A stretch of 7,798 nt of DNA from CAVVIO01 sp963748095 (GTDB lineage: Bacteria; Bacteroidota; Bacteroidia; Bacteroidales; UBA10428), in assembly GCA_963748095.1 (NCBI GenBank), contig CAVVIO010000025.1, positions 1 to 7,798 on the forward strand. Reading direction: 5' to 3'. A model generated the notes under the pieces. That model was not told the DNA's origin, searched no databases, and worked only from the letters and a program-made list of their open reading frames with translations. The position numbers were made by a program, and so were the translations under genes. Positions 1-6,224 of the stretch are shown one piece after another. Every line of letters starts with the position of its first letter. The stretch's first letter is position 1.

Positions 1-1157
1 TTACACCCGAAAATATTCACTTTGATATGTACCAACAGCGATGTCGCAGTAATCAGCTACACATCGGGAACCAAAGGTTTTTTGAAAGGGGTAATGCTTC
101 CGCATAACAGTCTGGCTGCCAACATACGTTTTGCCCACCATCACATGCCGCTGAACCCTGGCGATCCGATAGTTTCATTCCTACCTCTGGGCATACTTAC
201 ATATGCGCTTTTGAATTTCTTTTTCCTTATACACTGGCTGTCACGTGACTTTCTAACCAAAACGCCTTCTCCTAAAATTATTACGCAGGCGTTTAAAGAA
301 TAAAACCCGCCCTTATCCTCTCTGTGCCACTGGTAATTGAAAAAATTTATAAAAATCAGTTATTACCCGGAGATTTCTAAATGGCACATGAAATTATTGC
401 TGGTGATTCCGGGGATAAAAAGATAATACTTGGAAAGATTAAAGAAAAACTTACGGAAGTTTTCGGTGGTAATTTCAGGGAAGTAGTAATTGGCAGTGCA
501 CCTTTTAATAATGAGGCCGAAATATTTTTAGAAAATTAAAATTTCCATTTACCGTTGGATCGGGATAACTGAATGTGGCCCACTAATCAGTTATACAGGA
601 TGGGAAAAGAACAAAACAGGTTCATCCGGTAAACCGGTCGATACACTCGAGGTAAGAATTGATTCAGGTGATCCTGAAAATGAGGTGGAGAAATCATTCT
701 CAGGGGAGAAAATGTAATGCTGGGTTATTACAAAAATGAGGAAGCCACACGTGAAATTCTTGATGAAGAAGGCTGGCTTCACACAGGTGACCTGGGACTT
801 ATTGATAAAGAAGGGAATATATATATAAAAGGCCGGAGTAAGAGTCTGATACTTGGTGCTAACGGGAAAAATATCTATCCCGATGAGATAGAATCCATGA
901 TTAATAACCGCTTTTGTGTTTCTGAATCTATTGTAGTACAACGGGGAGAAAAACTGGTTGCCCTTATTAATCCCGATTCCGAAACTATAGAGAAAGCAAA
1001 CGTTTCGGAAGAAGAATTACAGCGTATTATGGAACAACATAAAAAGGATTTAAACGACCACCTTCCTGCTTATATGAACGTTTCGAAATTTGAAATACAT
1101 CCGATGGAATTTGAAAAGACTCCAAAACGAAGCATTAAAAGATTTATGTATCAGTAA
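1..1157 (+). pseudogene. Decayed long-chain fatty-acid-CoA ligase (AMP-binding family), 5' end outside window
   Basis: An intact member would activate fatty acids to acyl-CoA through an acyl-adenylate. Read across frames, the remains contain, in order: a YTSGT-type P-loop (altered to TSGTKGFLKG), HTY, the TECGP core, GWLHTGD (hinge-side ATP-binding motif), GRSKSLILGANGKNIYPDEIE, and a C-terminal KTPKRSIKRF carrying the A10-type lysine. The frame changes nine times: frame 1 to ~190, frame 3 from 195, frame 2 from ~239, frame 1 from ~254, frame 3 from 303, frame 1 from 370, frame 3 from ~418, frame 2 from 542, frame 1 from 562, frame 3 from 690 to the stop at 1155-1157. Eight are net one-base losses and one, in the C run near 366-368, is a one-base gain. 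In-frame stops occur at 301, 378 and 537. The segment 690-1157 is undamaged. About 170-180 N-terminal residues lie before the window. The family call is secure. Decay is preferred over sequencing error because the other genes here are intact and conserved motif residues have also changed. Confidence 0.9.
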
Positions 1158-1207
1158 AGTAGTTTAATCCTGATATGAACCAATGTAAGGCAATAAATAC
1201 CACCATT

Positions 1208-1230
1208 AAAAGAACTGGTTAAACAGCTTC
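1208..1230 (-). terminator. Possible weak terminator of the ECF sigma gene
   Basis: Read on the minus strand, GAAGCTG (1230-1224) can pair with CAGTTC (1217-1212) with one bulged G, around a six-base loop, and is followed by TTTT (1211-1208). The stem spans the sigma-factor stop codon (1219-1221). The stem is short and the T run is only four bases, so this is tentative. It lies in the 61-base convergent gap between the ligase remnant and the sigma gene. Confidence 0.35.
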
Positions 1231-1797
1231 GGCTAATAGCAGATTTTCGTTGTAAATCTTTTCGATTTTATGGCGGGCTCTTTGTAAACGCATCTTTACA
1301 GCACTCGCCGACATGTTAAATGTTACCTGTAAATCTTTGATTGATTTGTTTTGTTCATATTTCATCAGAAGCATCAGCTTGTCCATTTCGGGCATATTCG
1401 CTAATATTTCCTTTATCGAAGAACTTTTATACTCAAATCTTTCAGATTCTTCCACATCAGAAAAATATTCAGTCAGATGATAACAGTCTTCAATATTTTC
1501 CTGCTGGATTTTTTGTTTTTTCCTGTAAGATTCGATGCAGTAATTATGCACGAGCGCATACAACCAGGTTGAAAATTTCGATTCGCCTTTGAAAGTATCT
1601 ATTTTATGAAATGCTTTTAATATTACTTCCTGTGTGAGATCAAACGCGTCGTCATAATTTTTTGTAAACGAAAGACATTTGTTAAAAACTTTATCGTAAT
1701 AACGGCTGTACAGCACTCCCAGGCTATTTACATCTCCCTGTTTGTATTGACTTATAAGCCCTTCATCCAATAAAAAAGTATCTTTCCCGGTTTTCAT
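1219..1797 (-). CDS. RNA polymerase ECF-type sigma factor (sigma-70 family, group 4)
   Basis: This protein directs RNA polymerase core enzyme to a specific promoter set. It has 192 residues, a normal ECF length. Region 2 covers about residues 28-94, including the DDAFDLTQEVILKAF stretch (DLTQE is the typical core-binding signature) and FSTWLYALVHNYCIESYRK. Region 4 covers about 126-180, with a helix-turn-helix in KSIKDLQVTFNMSASAVKMRLQRARHKI. No region 3 is present between them. No anti-sigma gene is adjacent: upstream is the response-regulator gene in the same orientation, 233 bases away, and downstream is the convergent ligase remnant. That gap leaves room for its own promoter. A TAnnTTT-like octamer (TACGTTTT, minus strand, 1874-1867) is present but has no convincing -33 partner. 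No Shine-Dalgarno sequence precedes the ATG at 1797, as is normal in Bacteroidota. Its regulon cannot be told from sequence. Confidence 0.93.
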   Translation of the reverse strand: MKTGKDTFLLDEGLISQYKQGDVNSLGVLYSRYYDKVFNKCLSFTKNYDDAFDLTQEVILKAFHKIDTFKGESKFSTWLYALVHNYCIESYRKKQKIQQENIEDCYHLTEYFSDVEESERFEYKSSSIKEILANMPEMDKLMLLMKYEQNKSIKDLQVTFNMSASAVKMRLQRARHKIEKIYNENLLLAEAV

Positions 1798-2030
1798 TTT
1801 AGTTGATAAAAAAGTATTAATTACAGTGCTAAGTTAAGTACGCTTGAAACAACTGCATAGAGATAGAAAACGTATTTTTTAATGTAGTAAGTGGAGAAAA
1901 ATTACGAAAATTCCAGCAGGGTTTTCCAAAAACACTTAGTAGGCTACGAGAATCTCGCAGAATATCATCTAAGAGATTTGCGTATAAATTGGGAAATTAA
2001 AAGATGGATATTGAGATATATTTTATCGGA

Positions 2031-2681
2031 TCATTCCACTAATCCTTTACGAATTGCAAATTTTACCAATCCGGCAGTATTTTTCATTCCCAGTTTCTGT
2101 ATCAGGTTCCGGCGATGAGTATCTACAGTGCGAATGCTGATAAAAAGTTCTTCTGCTATTTCCGAGTTGGAATATTCCTGGGCAATCAGTTTAAGAATTT
2201 CAATTTCACGGTTTGTAAGGGGTATTTCCTTATCCGTACTTTTTATATTGATTTGAGGTTTATTCAAATATTCAATGAGCCGCGATGACACCTCCCTGCT
2301 AAAATAACTATCACCCGATGCCACACTGATAATGGCAGTAAGCATTTCTTCTTTGCCGGCATTTTTTAGGATATAACCAGTGGCTCCTGCCTCCAGCATT
2401 TTCAGAATATAATTATGTTCGCCATGCATAGAAAGGGCAAGTATATTAATATCAGGGTAACTTTTTTTCACCTCCACGGTTGCATCAATACCGTTGGTTT
2501 CTCCCATATCAATGTCCATCAGGATTACGTCGGGTGTAAGACTTTTAAGAATACCGATTAACTCATTTGCATCTTTTGCATCAGCCACAACTTCAATGTT
2601 TTTTTCTTTTTCTAATAATGCCCTTATGCCATCACGGAACATTTTGTGATCATCGACAATTATAATTTTTATTTTTTGCAT
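2031..2681 (-). CDS. NarL/FixJ-type response regulator with LuxR helix-turn-helix
   Basis: This is a DNA-binding transcription regulator activated by phosphorylation. It has 216 residues, typical of the NarL class. The receiver domain covers about residues 4-120: the acidic pair D10-D11, the phosphoacceptor D56 in DVILMDIDM, the switch serine S84 (ALSMH) and the conserved lysine K106 (GYILKNAG) are all present, so it should be phosphorylatable. The LuxR-type DNA-binding domain covers about 152-214 (LTNREIEILKLIAQEYSNSEIAEEL, then a TVDTHRRNLIQKLG recognition helix). The gene starts 23 bases after the end of the kinase gene on the same strand, so the two are almost certainly a cognate pair in one operon. 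The start at 2681 follows an A-rich leader without a Shine-Dalgarno sequence. Its target promoters are unknown. The inverted repeat upstream of the kinase gene is a candidate site. Confidence 0.95.
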   Translation of the reverse strand: MQKIKIIIVDDHKMFRDGIRALLEKEKNIEVVADAKDANELIGILKSLTPDVILMDIDMGETNGIDATVEVKKSYPDINILALSMHGEHNYILKMLEAGATGYILKNAGKEEMLTAIISVASGDSYFSREVSSRLIEYLNKPQINIKSTDKEIPLTNREIEILKLIAQEYSNSEIAEELFISIRTVDTHRRNLIQKLGMKNTAGLVKFAIRKGLVE

Positions 2682-2704
2682 AAGGTTTCTTTTTGCAGAA
2701 TACG

Positions 2705-3769
2705 TTAATTATTAATCTGGATGCTTTTCGGTTGTTTCAACTTCACAGGTGTTTTCTCGGCCAATAAAGGAATTTCAACAGTAGCAATAACACCTCTTCC
2801 TTCCGACGAATCTATAAAAAATTCACCGCCCAGTGCTTTCGTGCGCGCTTCGATGTTGATGAGACCAATACCATGATTGGCAGGGTTTTTTGCTTCTTCA
2901 TTAAAACCCGTTCCATTGTCTTCTACCATTAATACGATACTGTTTTTATGACGTATTAACTGAAAATTGAGCGTTGTTCCACCTGAATGTTTAATAGCAT
3001 TGTTCACCAGTTCCTGACCAATACGGTAAAGTCCCAGTTCCAGGTTTTTCTCAAACCTGTTCTTCATTTCTGAGCTGTAAAAATTAACTTTTAATTTGTT
3101 TGCCTCATCCAGCCGACGGCAAAGATTTTCGAGAGCTGCTACCAGGCCAAAATCTTCAAGTACTGTAGGCATAAGGTCGCGTGAAATATTGCGGAGGTCC
3201 CCGGTTATGGAATCAATAAGTAATGAAGTGTTTTCCAACTTTTGTAATATACTGGCATTATCGTCTTGTTTTAATTCGGAAACTACTGTTTCAAGTGTCA
3301 GTTTTACTGTGGATAATAAGGGGCCTAATCCATCGTGTATTTCTTTTGCAAGGCGTTTTCGTTCCAGTTCCTGCCCTTCAAAGGTTGAATTTAATGCCGA
3401 TGCTTCAATATCTTTCAGGCGGGTTATATTTTCTACAGTAAGTAAAAAACCATTATGAATAACCCTTAATTTAAAATTGAGGTATTGATTGTCATATAGT
3501 ACTGTTTCTAAATTGAAGGCTTTTTTATTTTTCTTTAATGTTTTCCGAAGCATTTTTTTTAAAATGCCAATATGATCCACGCAGTCGAGGATATTTTTTC
3601 CGGGAAGTTCATTTACTTCATATTTCAAACCAAGGTATTCCCGTGCCAGGTAATTGGCAATGGTAATTTCCCCATTCCAATCGATGGTTAAAATGCCGTA
3701 AGGAGCGCTGCTGATAACAGAAACCAGAAAATCGTCCGATTCGGAAAAACTGATTTTATCAGTATTCAT
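2705..3769 (-). CDS. Soluble PAS-domain sensor histidine kinase (HisKA_3 / NarX-DesK class)
   Basis: This is a sensor kinase that autophosphorylates on histidine and passes phosphate to the adjacent regulator. It has 354 residues. Domains in order: a PAS-like sensor at about 15-117 (SAPYGILTIDWNGEITIANYLA is typical PAS); a HisKA_3 dimerisation domain at about 134-200 with phospho-acceptor H145 in AKEIHDGLGPLL; and a HATPase_c domain at about 245-336 with N box (E253, N256, N257 in GQELVNNAIKHS), G1 box (DNGTGF, D284) and G2 box (GIGL, 300-303). All catalytic elements are intact. I see no signal peptide or membrane helix, so it should sense something in the cytoplasm or act through a partner. 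The ligand is unknown: the PAS sequence shows no haem- or flavin-binding signature I can identify. It is the first gene of a two-gene operon and has a candidate Bacteroidota promoter just upstream. Confidence 0.94.
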   Translation of the reverse strand: MNTDKISFSESDDFLVSVISSAPYGILTIDWNGEITIANYLAREYLGLKYEVNELPGKNILDCVDHIGILKKMLRKTLKKNKKAFNLETVLYDNQYLNFKLRVIHNGFLLTVENITRLKDIEASALNSTFEGQELERKRLAKEIHDGLGPLLSTVKLTLETVVSELKQDDNASILQKLENTSLLIDSITGDLRNISRDLMPTVLEDFGLVAALENLCRRLDEANKLKVNFYSSEMKNRFEKNLELGLYRIGQELVNNAIKHSGGTTLNFQLIRHKNSIVLMVEDNGTGFNEEAKNPANHGIGLINIEARTKALGGEFFIDSSEGRGVIATVEIPLLAEKTPVKLKQPKSIQINN

Positions 3770-3790
3770 TTTTTTTTAATTCAAAGCCAT

Positions 3791-3798
3791 CAAAAATA
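3791..3798 (-). promoter_or_regulatory. Candidate -7 promoter element of the kinase-regulator operon
   Basis: On the minus strand this reads TATTTTTG, an exact match to the Bacteroidota -7 consensus TAnnTTTG. Its nearest edge is 21 bases before the kinase ATG at 3769. At the expected distance upstream there is no good TTTG -33 box, only AATG-like sequence inside the inverted repeat at 3803-3827. The region is very AT-rich, so chance occurrence is possible. Confidence 0.42.
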
Positions 3799-3802
3799 TG
3801 GA

Positions 3803-3827
3803 TAAATTTAATTTTTCATTAAATTTA
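3803..3827. repeat. 10-bp-arm inverted repeat, candidate operator
   Basis: Arms TAAATTTAAT (3803-3812) and ATTAAATTTA (3818-3827) are perfect reverse complements around a five-base TTTTC spacer. The repeat begins five bases upstream of the kinase -7 element, so it covers the spacer and -33 zone. A dimeric regulator bound here could repress or activate the operon. A NarL-type regulator is encoded next door, which makes autoregulation plausible but unproven. The arms contain only A and T, which lowers the significance. Confidence 0.45.
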
Positions 3828-3927
3828 CAATGAAAAAAAATTATTTTACTTTTTGAAATACATCGCAAAATGTGACTTTTAATTAAAAATTCAGTCTAAT
3901 TACCAGTAAAGAAAAATTAATAACAAA

Positions 3928-4068
3928 ATGGCACGTACGTACAAAAAGAACCTGAAAAAGGAAAAAGTCCGTTCAATCAAAGTAAACAAAGAGAAAAAAA
4001 CAGGAACAAAAAGAAGGGCAGTGGGGAATTTTGATTCTTACGAAGACGAGAATTTAAATTATGACTAA
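3928..4068 (+). CDS. Small basic/acidic two-part protein (46 residues), unknown function
   Basis: I do not recognise this family. The ATG at 3928 opens a 46-codon frame ending with TAA at 4066-4068. The first ~30 residues (MARTYKKNLKKEKVRSIKVN, then KEKKTGTKRR) carry about 15 lysines and arginines and no acidic residue except two glutamates. The last ~12 (FDSYEDENLNYD) are strongly acidic. There are no cysteines, no hydrophobic stretch, and neither signal peptide nor membrane helix, so it is probably cytoplasmic and may bind nucleic acid or ribosomes. Support for a real gene: a compact frame with strong compositional polarity, a 158-base upstream region, and a good intrinsic terminator 50 bases after the stop. 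It is divergent from the kinase gene and lies upstream of the DUF432-MscS pair. Against it: it is short, and lysine-rich frames arise easily in A-rich DNA. Confidence 0.65.
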   Translation: MARTYKKNLKKEKVRSIKVNKEKKTGTKRRAVGNFDSYEDENLNYD

Positions 4069-4085
4069 TTTTTAGGGCTTTTCAG

Positions 4086-4106
4086 AAACAAATCTCTTTT
4101 TTGTTT
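4086..4106 (+). repeat. AT-rich 7-bp hairpin downstream of the small gene
   Basis: AAACAAA (4086-4092) and TTTGTTT (4100-4106) are perfect reverse complements around a seven-base loop. With five or more A/T pairs the stem would be weak, and no T run follows. It may form a tandem structure with the stronger terminator just downstream, or be chance. Confidence 0.3.
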
Positions 4107-4117
4107 AAATTAATTTT

Positions 4118-4156
4118 GTGCCGGCAGAAGTAGTATGGCTTTTACCGGCACTTTTT
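4118..4156 (+). terminator. Intrinsic (Rho-independent) terminator
   Basis: GTGCCGG (4118-4124) pairs perfectly with CCGGCAC (4145-4151). Inside, after one C-A mismatch, AGAAG pairs with CTTTT (one G-T wobble), leaving an eight-base loop. TTTTT follows at 4152-4156. This GC-rich stem stands out in AT-rich surroundings. It should end transcription of the 46-residue gene and insulate or attenuate entry into the DUF432 gene, whose ATG is only 28 bases past the T run. Confidence 0.8.
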
Positions 4157-4157
4157 G

Positions 4158-4165
4158 TACCTTTA
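4158..4165 (+). promoter_or_regulatory. Weak candidate -7 element for the DUF432-MscS genes
   Basis: TACCTTTA matches seven of eight positions of TAnnTTTG and begins one base after the terminator T run. It lies 19 bases before the DUF432 ATG. No clear TTTG -33 box is visible at the usual spacing, since that zone is occupied by the terminator stem. If this is not a promoter, the pair must be transcribed by read-through. Confidence 0.22.
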
Positions 4166-4184
4166 ATTATTAACTTATCTGATT

Positions 4185-4931
4185 ATGATCTGGCAAAAAA
4201 TAAAATTCGCACCTGTTGAAACAAAGGAACTCTCTATCGGATCATACAAATTTATTATTATCCGAAATCAAAAGGAGTGGCAAATAGGATGGGGAAAAAA
4301 TTCATCCGGCAAAATGGGAAAAACGGATTATGACTGGACATATTTTATATCAGAAAAACCTGAAATAAATATTTTACCGGCGCTGCCGGACAGATCTCTT
4401 GTTTTGAAATCAGGTCACCCTGTAAGAGTGTTGCCAAAAACCAGTATAATGAATTATATAAGGATACCTGTATGGGTACAATTTTATGCAGGAGTGGCAA
4501 AACCTGAAAATTTGGTACTCGAATGCCCTGTGGAAAATTTGTCAGCTACATGGTTCGGGGAGCCTGATATCGGAGAGTCAGCATACTCTCTTCCGCATTT
4601 TGCGGAAAAAGCCTTTTTACAACCTTCCCTTGAACCTGATTATGCCATTTGTCCGCTTAATATTTCAAATGAATCGGCGGTGATCCTTGATTTTCAACGT
4701 CTCCTGGTAAGTGTACGTTACCTTTCTATTTATAACGACGGGGATTTATTATGTACAAATGAAACCAAAGTAAGATACAGAGGTGAACAACATGGCAATG
4801 AGGTTACTTTTGCCCAGGGAAAACCTAACCTTTCGAAAAATCTGCAACATCTTAGCTCACCGCGCGACGACGCGACAAAAAGCATTGTTAAAAAGAGCTT
4901 CTCTCTAATTAAAAATCTTTCGAATATTTAA
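4185..4931 (+). CDS. DUF432-family protein, partner of MscS channel
   Basis: Function is unknown. The 248-residue sequence resembles the DUF432 family as I recall it: an RIPVWVQ segment at about 93-99, PVENLSATWFGEPDIGESAY at about 115-134 (in relatives, a WFG-x(n)-GE-x-x-Y core), then PLNISNESAVILDFQRLLVSV (157-177) and YLSIYNDGDLLCTNETKVRYR (179-199). It has no signal peptide, membrane helix or cysteine cluster and is probably a soluble, beta-rich cytoplasmic protein. The region after about 210 is polar and variable and may be disordered. It ends 14 bases before the MscS gene, and the two genes share the leader TTATYYGATTATGA, so cotranscription is very likely. DUF432 genes beside MscS genes are, to my knowledge, a recurrent arrangement in archaea and bacteria, which suggests a channel accessory or regulatory role. 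The family call rests on remembered motifs, not a search. Confidence 0.75.
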   Translation: MIWQKIKFAPVETKELSIGSYKFIIIRNQKEWQIGWGKNSSGKMGKTDYDWTYFISEKPEINILPALPDRSLVLKSGHPVRVLPKTSIMNYIRIPVWVQFYAGVAKPENLVLECPVENLSATWFGEPDIGESAYSLPHFAEKAFLQPSLEPDYAICPLNISNESAVILDFQRLLVSVRYLSIYNDGDLLCTNETKVRYRGEQHGNEVTFAQGKPNLSKNLQHLSSPRDDATKSIVKKSFSLIKNLSNI

Positions 4932-4945
4932 TTATTTATCCGATT

Positions 4946-5794
4946 ATGAATATACCGGAAATATTTACTGAAGTACACGTTCTGAAAATAATAAAAGTAA
5001 TTCTTACCATAGGGGTCGGCTATCCTGCCTTACGATTATTGGTTTATATTATTAAAAGATCTTTTTGGAAAAATCTTTCCAAACAATCGATCATGATTTG
5101 GAGCAGGGGCATTGAATATACCGGCGTTTTTATTATTGGCATCATCGTTTTTCAAATATTGGGATGGGAGATAAAAACATTGTTCGGGGCAGCAGGTTTA
5201 GTAGGTATTGTGATAGGTATTGCCTCACAAACAAGTATCGGGAATGTGATTAGTGGCCTGTTTCTGATCTCTGAAAAATCCTTTGAAATTGGAGATGTAA
5301 TTCGTGTAGGAGATAAATCGGGAGTAGTATATTCCATTGATCTCTTATCGATAAAGCTGAAAACTTTCGATAACCTGCTGATAAGAATTCCTAACCAGAC
5401 TATTATCAGTACTGAGCTGGTTAATGTCACCCGGTTTCCTATCAGACGGTTTGATTTTCAGATAGGAGTGGCCTATAAAGAAGATTTGAAAAAAGTACAG
5501 GAAATACTTAAAAAGATTGCAAATGACAATCCGTTGTGTCTCGACGAACCGGAACCATTGATTATATTCACGGAATTCGGAAACAGCTCGATCAACATCC
5601 AGTTTGGGGTCTGGTTTGAAAAAAGCAATTATGTGAAAGTGAAGAACAGCATCTTCCTGGCGATCAAAGAAACTTTCGATGCTGAAGGAATAGAGATTCC
5701 GTTCCCACATACATCATTATACAGTGGAGAAGCAACCAAGCCTTTCCCTATAAAAATTGTAAGTGATGAAAATATAGACACTAATCCCGGATAG
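4946..5794 (+). CDS. Small-conductance mechanosensitive channel (MscS family)
   Basis: This inner-membrane channel opens under membrane tension to release solutes after hypo-osmotic shock. It has 282 residues, close to classical MscS. Predicted segments: TM1 about 13-36, TM2 about 53-73, and a pore-lining TM3 at about 79-108 (LFGAAGLVGIVIGIASQTSI, then GNVISGLFLISEKSF) with the small-residue packing and the Q-x-S-I-G-N hinge typical of the family. Next come the beta domain (about 109-165, FEIGDVIRVGDKSGVV and the IPNQTIIS strand) and an alpha/beta C-terminal vestibule (about 166-256) ending with the conserved EIPFPH. A short polar tail of about 26 residues follows. All expected parts are present, so it should be functional. 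It is translated from an ATG without a Shine-Dalgarno sequence, 14 bases after the DUF432 gene. A stem-loop lies over the stop codon. Confidence 0.94.
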   Translation: MNIPEIFTEVHVLKIIKVILTIGVGYPALRLLVYIIKRSFWKNLSKQSIMIWSRGIEYTGVFIIGIIVFQILGWEIKTLFGAAGLVGIVIGIASQTSIGNVISGLFLISEKSFEIGDVIRVGDKSGVVYSIDLLSIKLKTFDNLLIRIPNQTIISTELVNVTRFPIRRFDFQIGVAYKEDLKKVQEILKKIANDNPLCLDEPEPLIIFTEFGNSSINIQFGVWFEKSNYVKVKNSIFLAIKETFDAEGIEIPFPHTSLYSGEATKPFPIKIVSDENIDTNPG

Positions 5795-5810
5795 GAAATG
5801 ATTTTCCTAT
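5791..5810 (+). terminator. Stem-loop over the MscS stop codon, possible terminator
   Basis: ATAGGAAA (5791-5798) and TTTCCTAT (5803-5810) form a perfect eight-pair stem with a four-base TGAT loop. The left arm includes the MscS stop TAG (5792-5794). No proper T run follows (only TATTA), so it may act as a 3' stabilising structure or a weak terminator. Confidence 0.42.
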
Positions 5811-6155
5811 TATTAGCCGAAAAATAGTGTAAGCGAAATGATGAAAGTTGCTAATTAAAAAGTGAGGTCGAAAATTATTTTTAATCCCAGTAAAACTAAT
5901 ATTGAGCCTGTTACTAAATGGATTTTATTCAAAATTTTCTGGTTCAAGAGGATGTTCAAGTTTCGAAGCACAATAAATCTTAAGGATATCGAAAGTCAGA
6001 ATCACAACAAGGGTTACTTACAAAATAGATTAGTAATTGAATGCCCGAATAATTACATTTCGTTATTCCACTGAAGATCCTAACAAACCGGGTTTTATAG
6101 CAAATAAAGATTCGTTACTCAGAATTTTCCCCTGTTTATCAAGGCCTATTTTATT
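5811..6155. other. Intergenic region, no supportable gene
   Basis: About 345 AT-rich bases lie between the MscS stem-loop and the left end of the insertion sequence. An open frame from GTG at 5862 to 6074 (70 codons) has no recognisable motif and an unconvincing composition. A short GTAATT/AATTAC inverted repeat (6033-6038 and 6051-6056) is the only structure seen. The stretch may be degraded flanking DNA, but I cannot identify a former gene. Confidence 0.6.
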
Positions 6156-6168
6156 TCCTGTTTTCCGC
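6156..6168 (+). repeat. Left terminal inverted repeat of the insertion sequence
   Basis: TCCTGTTTTCCGC pairs with 7785-7797 with a single mismatch (C here, A in the reverse complement of the right end, at the eleventh base). Beyond these 13 bases the similarity stops. Confidence 0.65.
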
Positions 6169-6224
6169 ACTTTTAAAAAACGCCCTCTGTACCCCTTGAT
6201 TTTATTGAATTGATTTTTGAATTT

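Noticed and set aside
591..941. 116-codon minus-strand frame over the ligase remnant
   Set aside because: It is antisense to clearly homologous ligase sequence (GWLHTGDLG and GRSKS regions).
1945..1960. Short CGAG/CTCG hairpin between the regulator and sigma genes as a terminator
   Set aside because: It has only four base pairs with a three-base loop and no adjacent T run on either strand.
1891..2118. 75-codon open frame on the plus strand (GTG start) running into the response-regulator gene
   Set aside because: Its second half is antisense to the conserved C-terminal coding sequence of the regulator, and the first part has no recognisable motif. It is most likely a chance frame.
5862..6074. 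70-codon open frame in the gap after MscS
   Set aside because: It has a GTG start with no supporting signal, no motif, and composition typical of translated AT-rich non-coding DNA.
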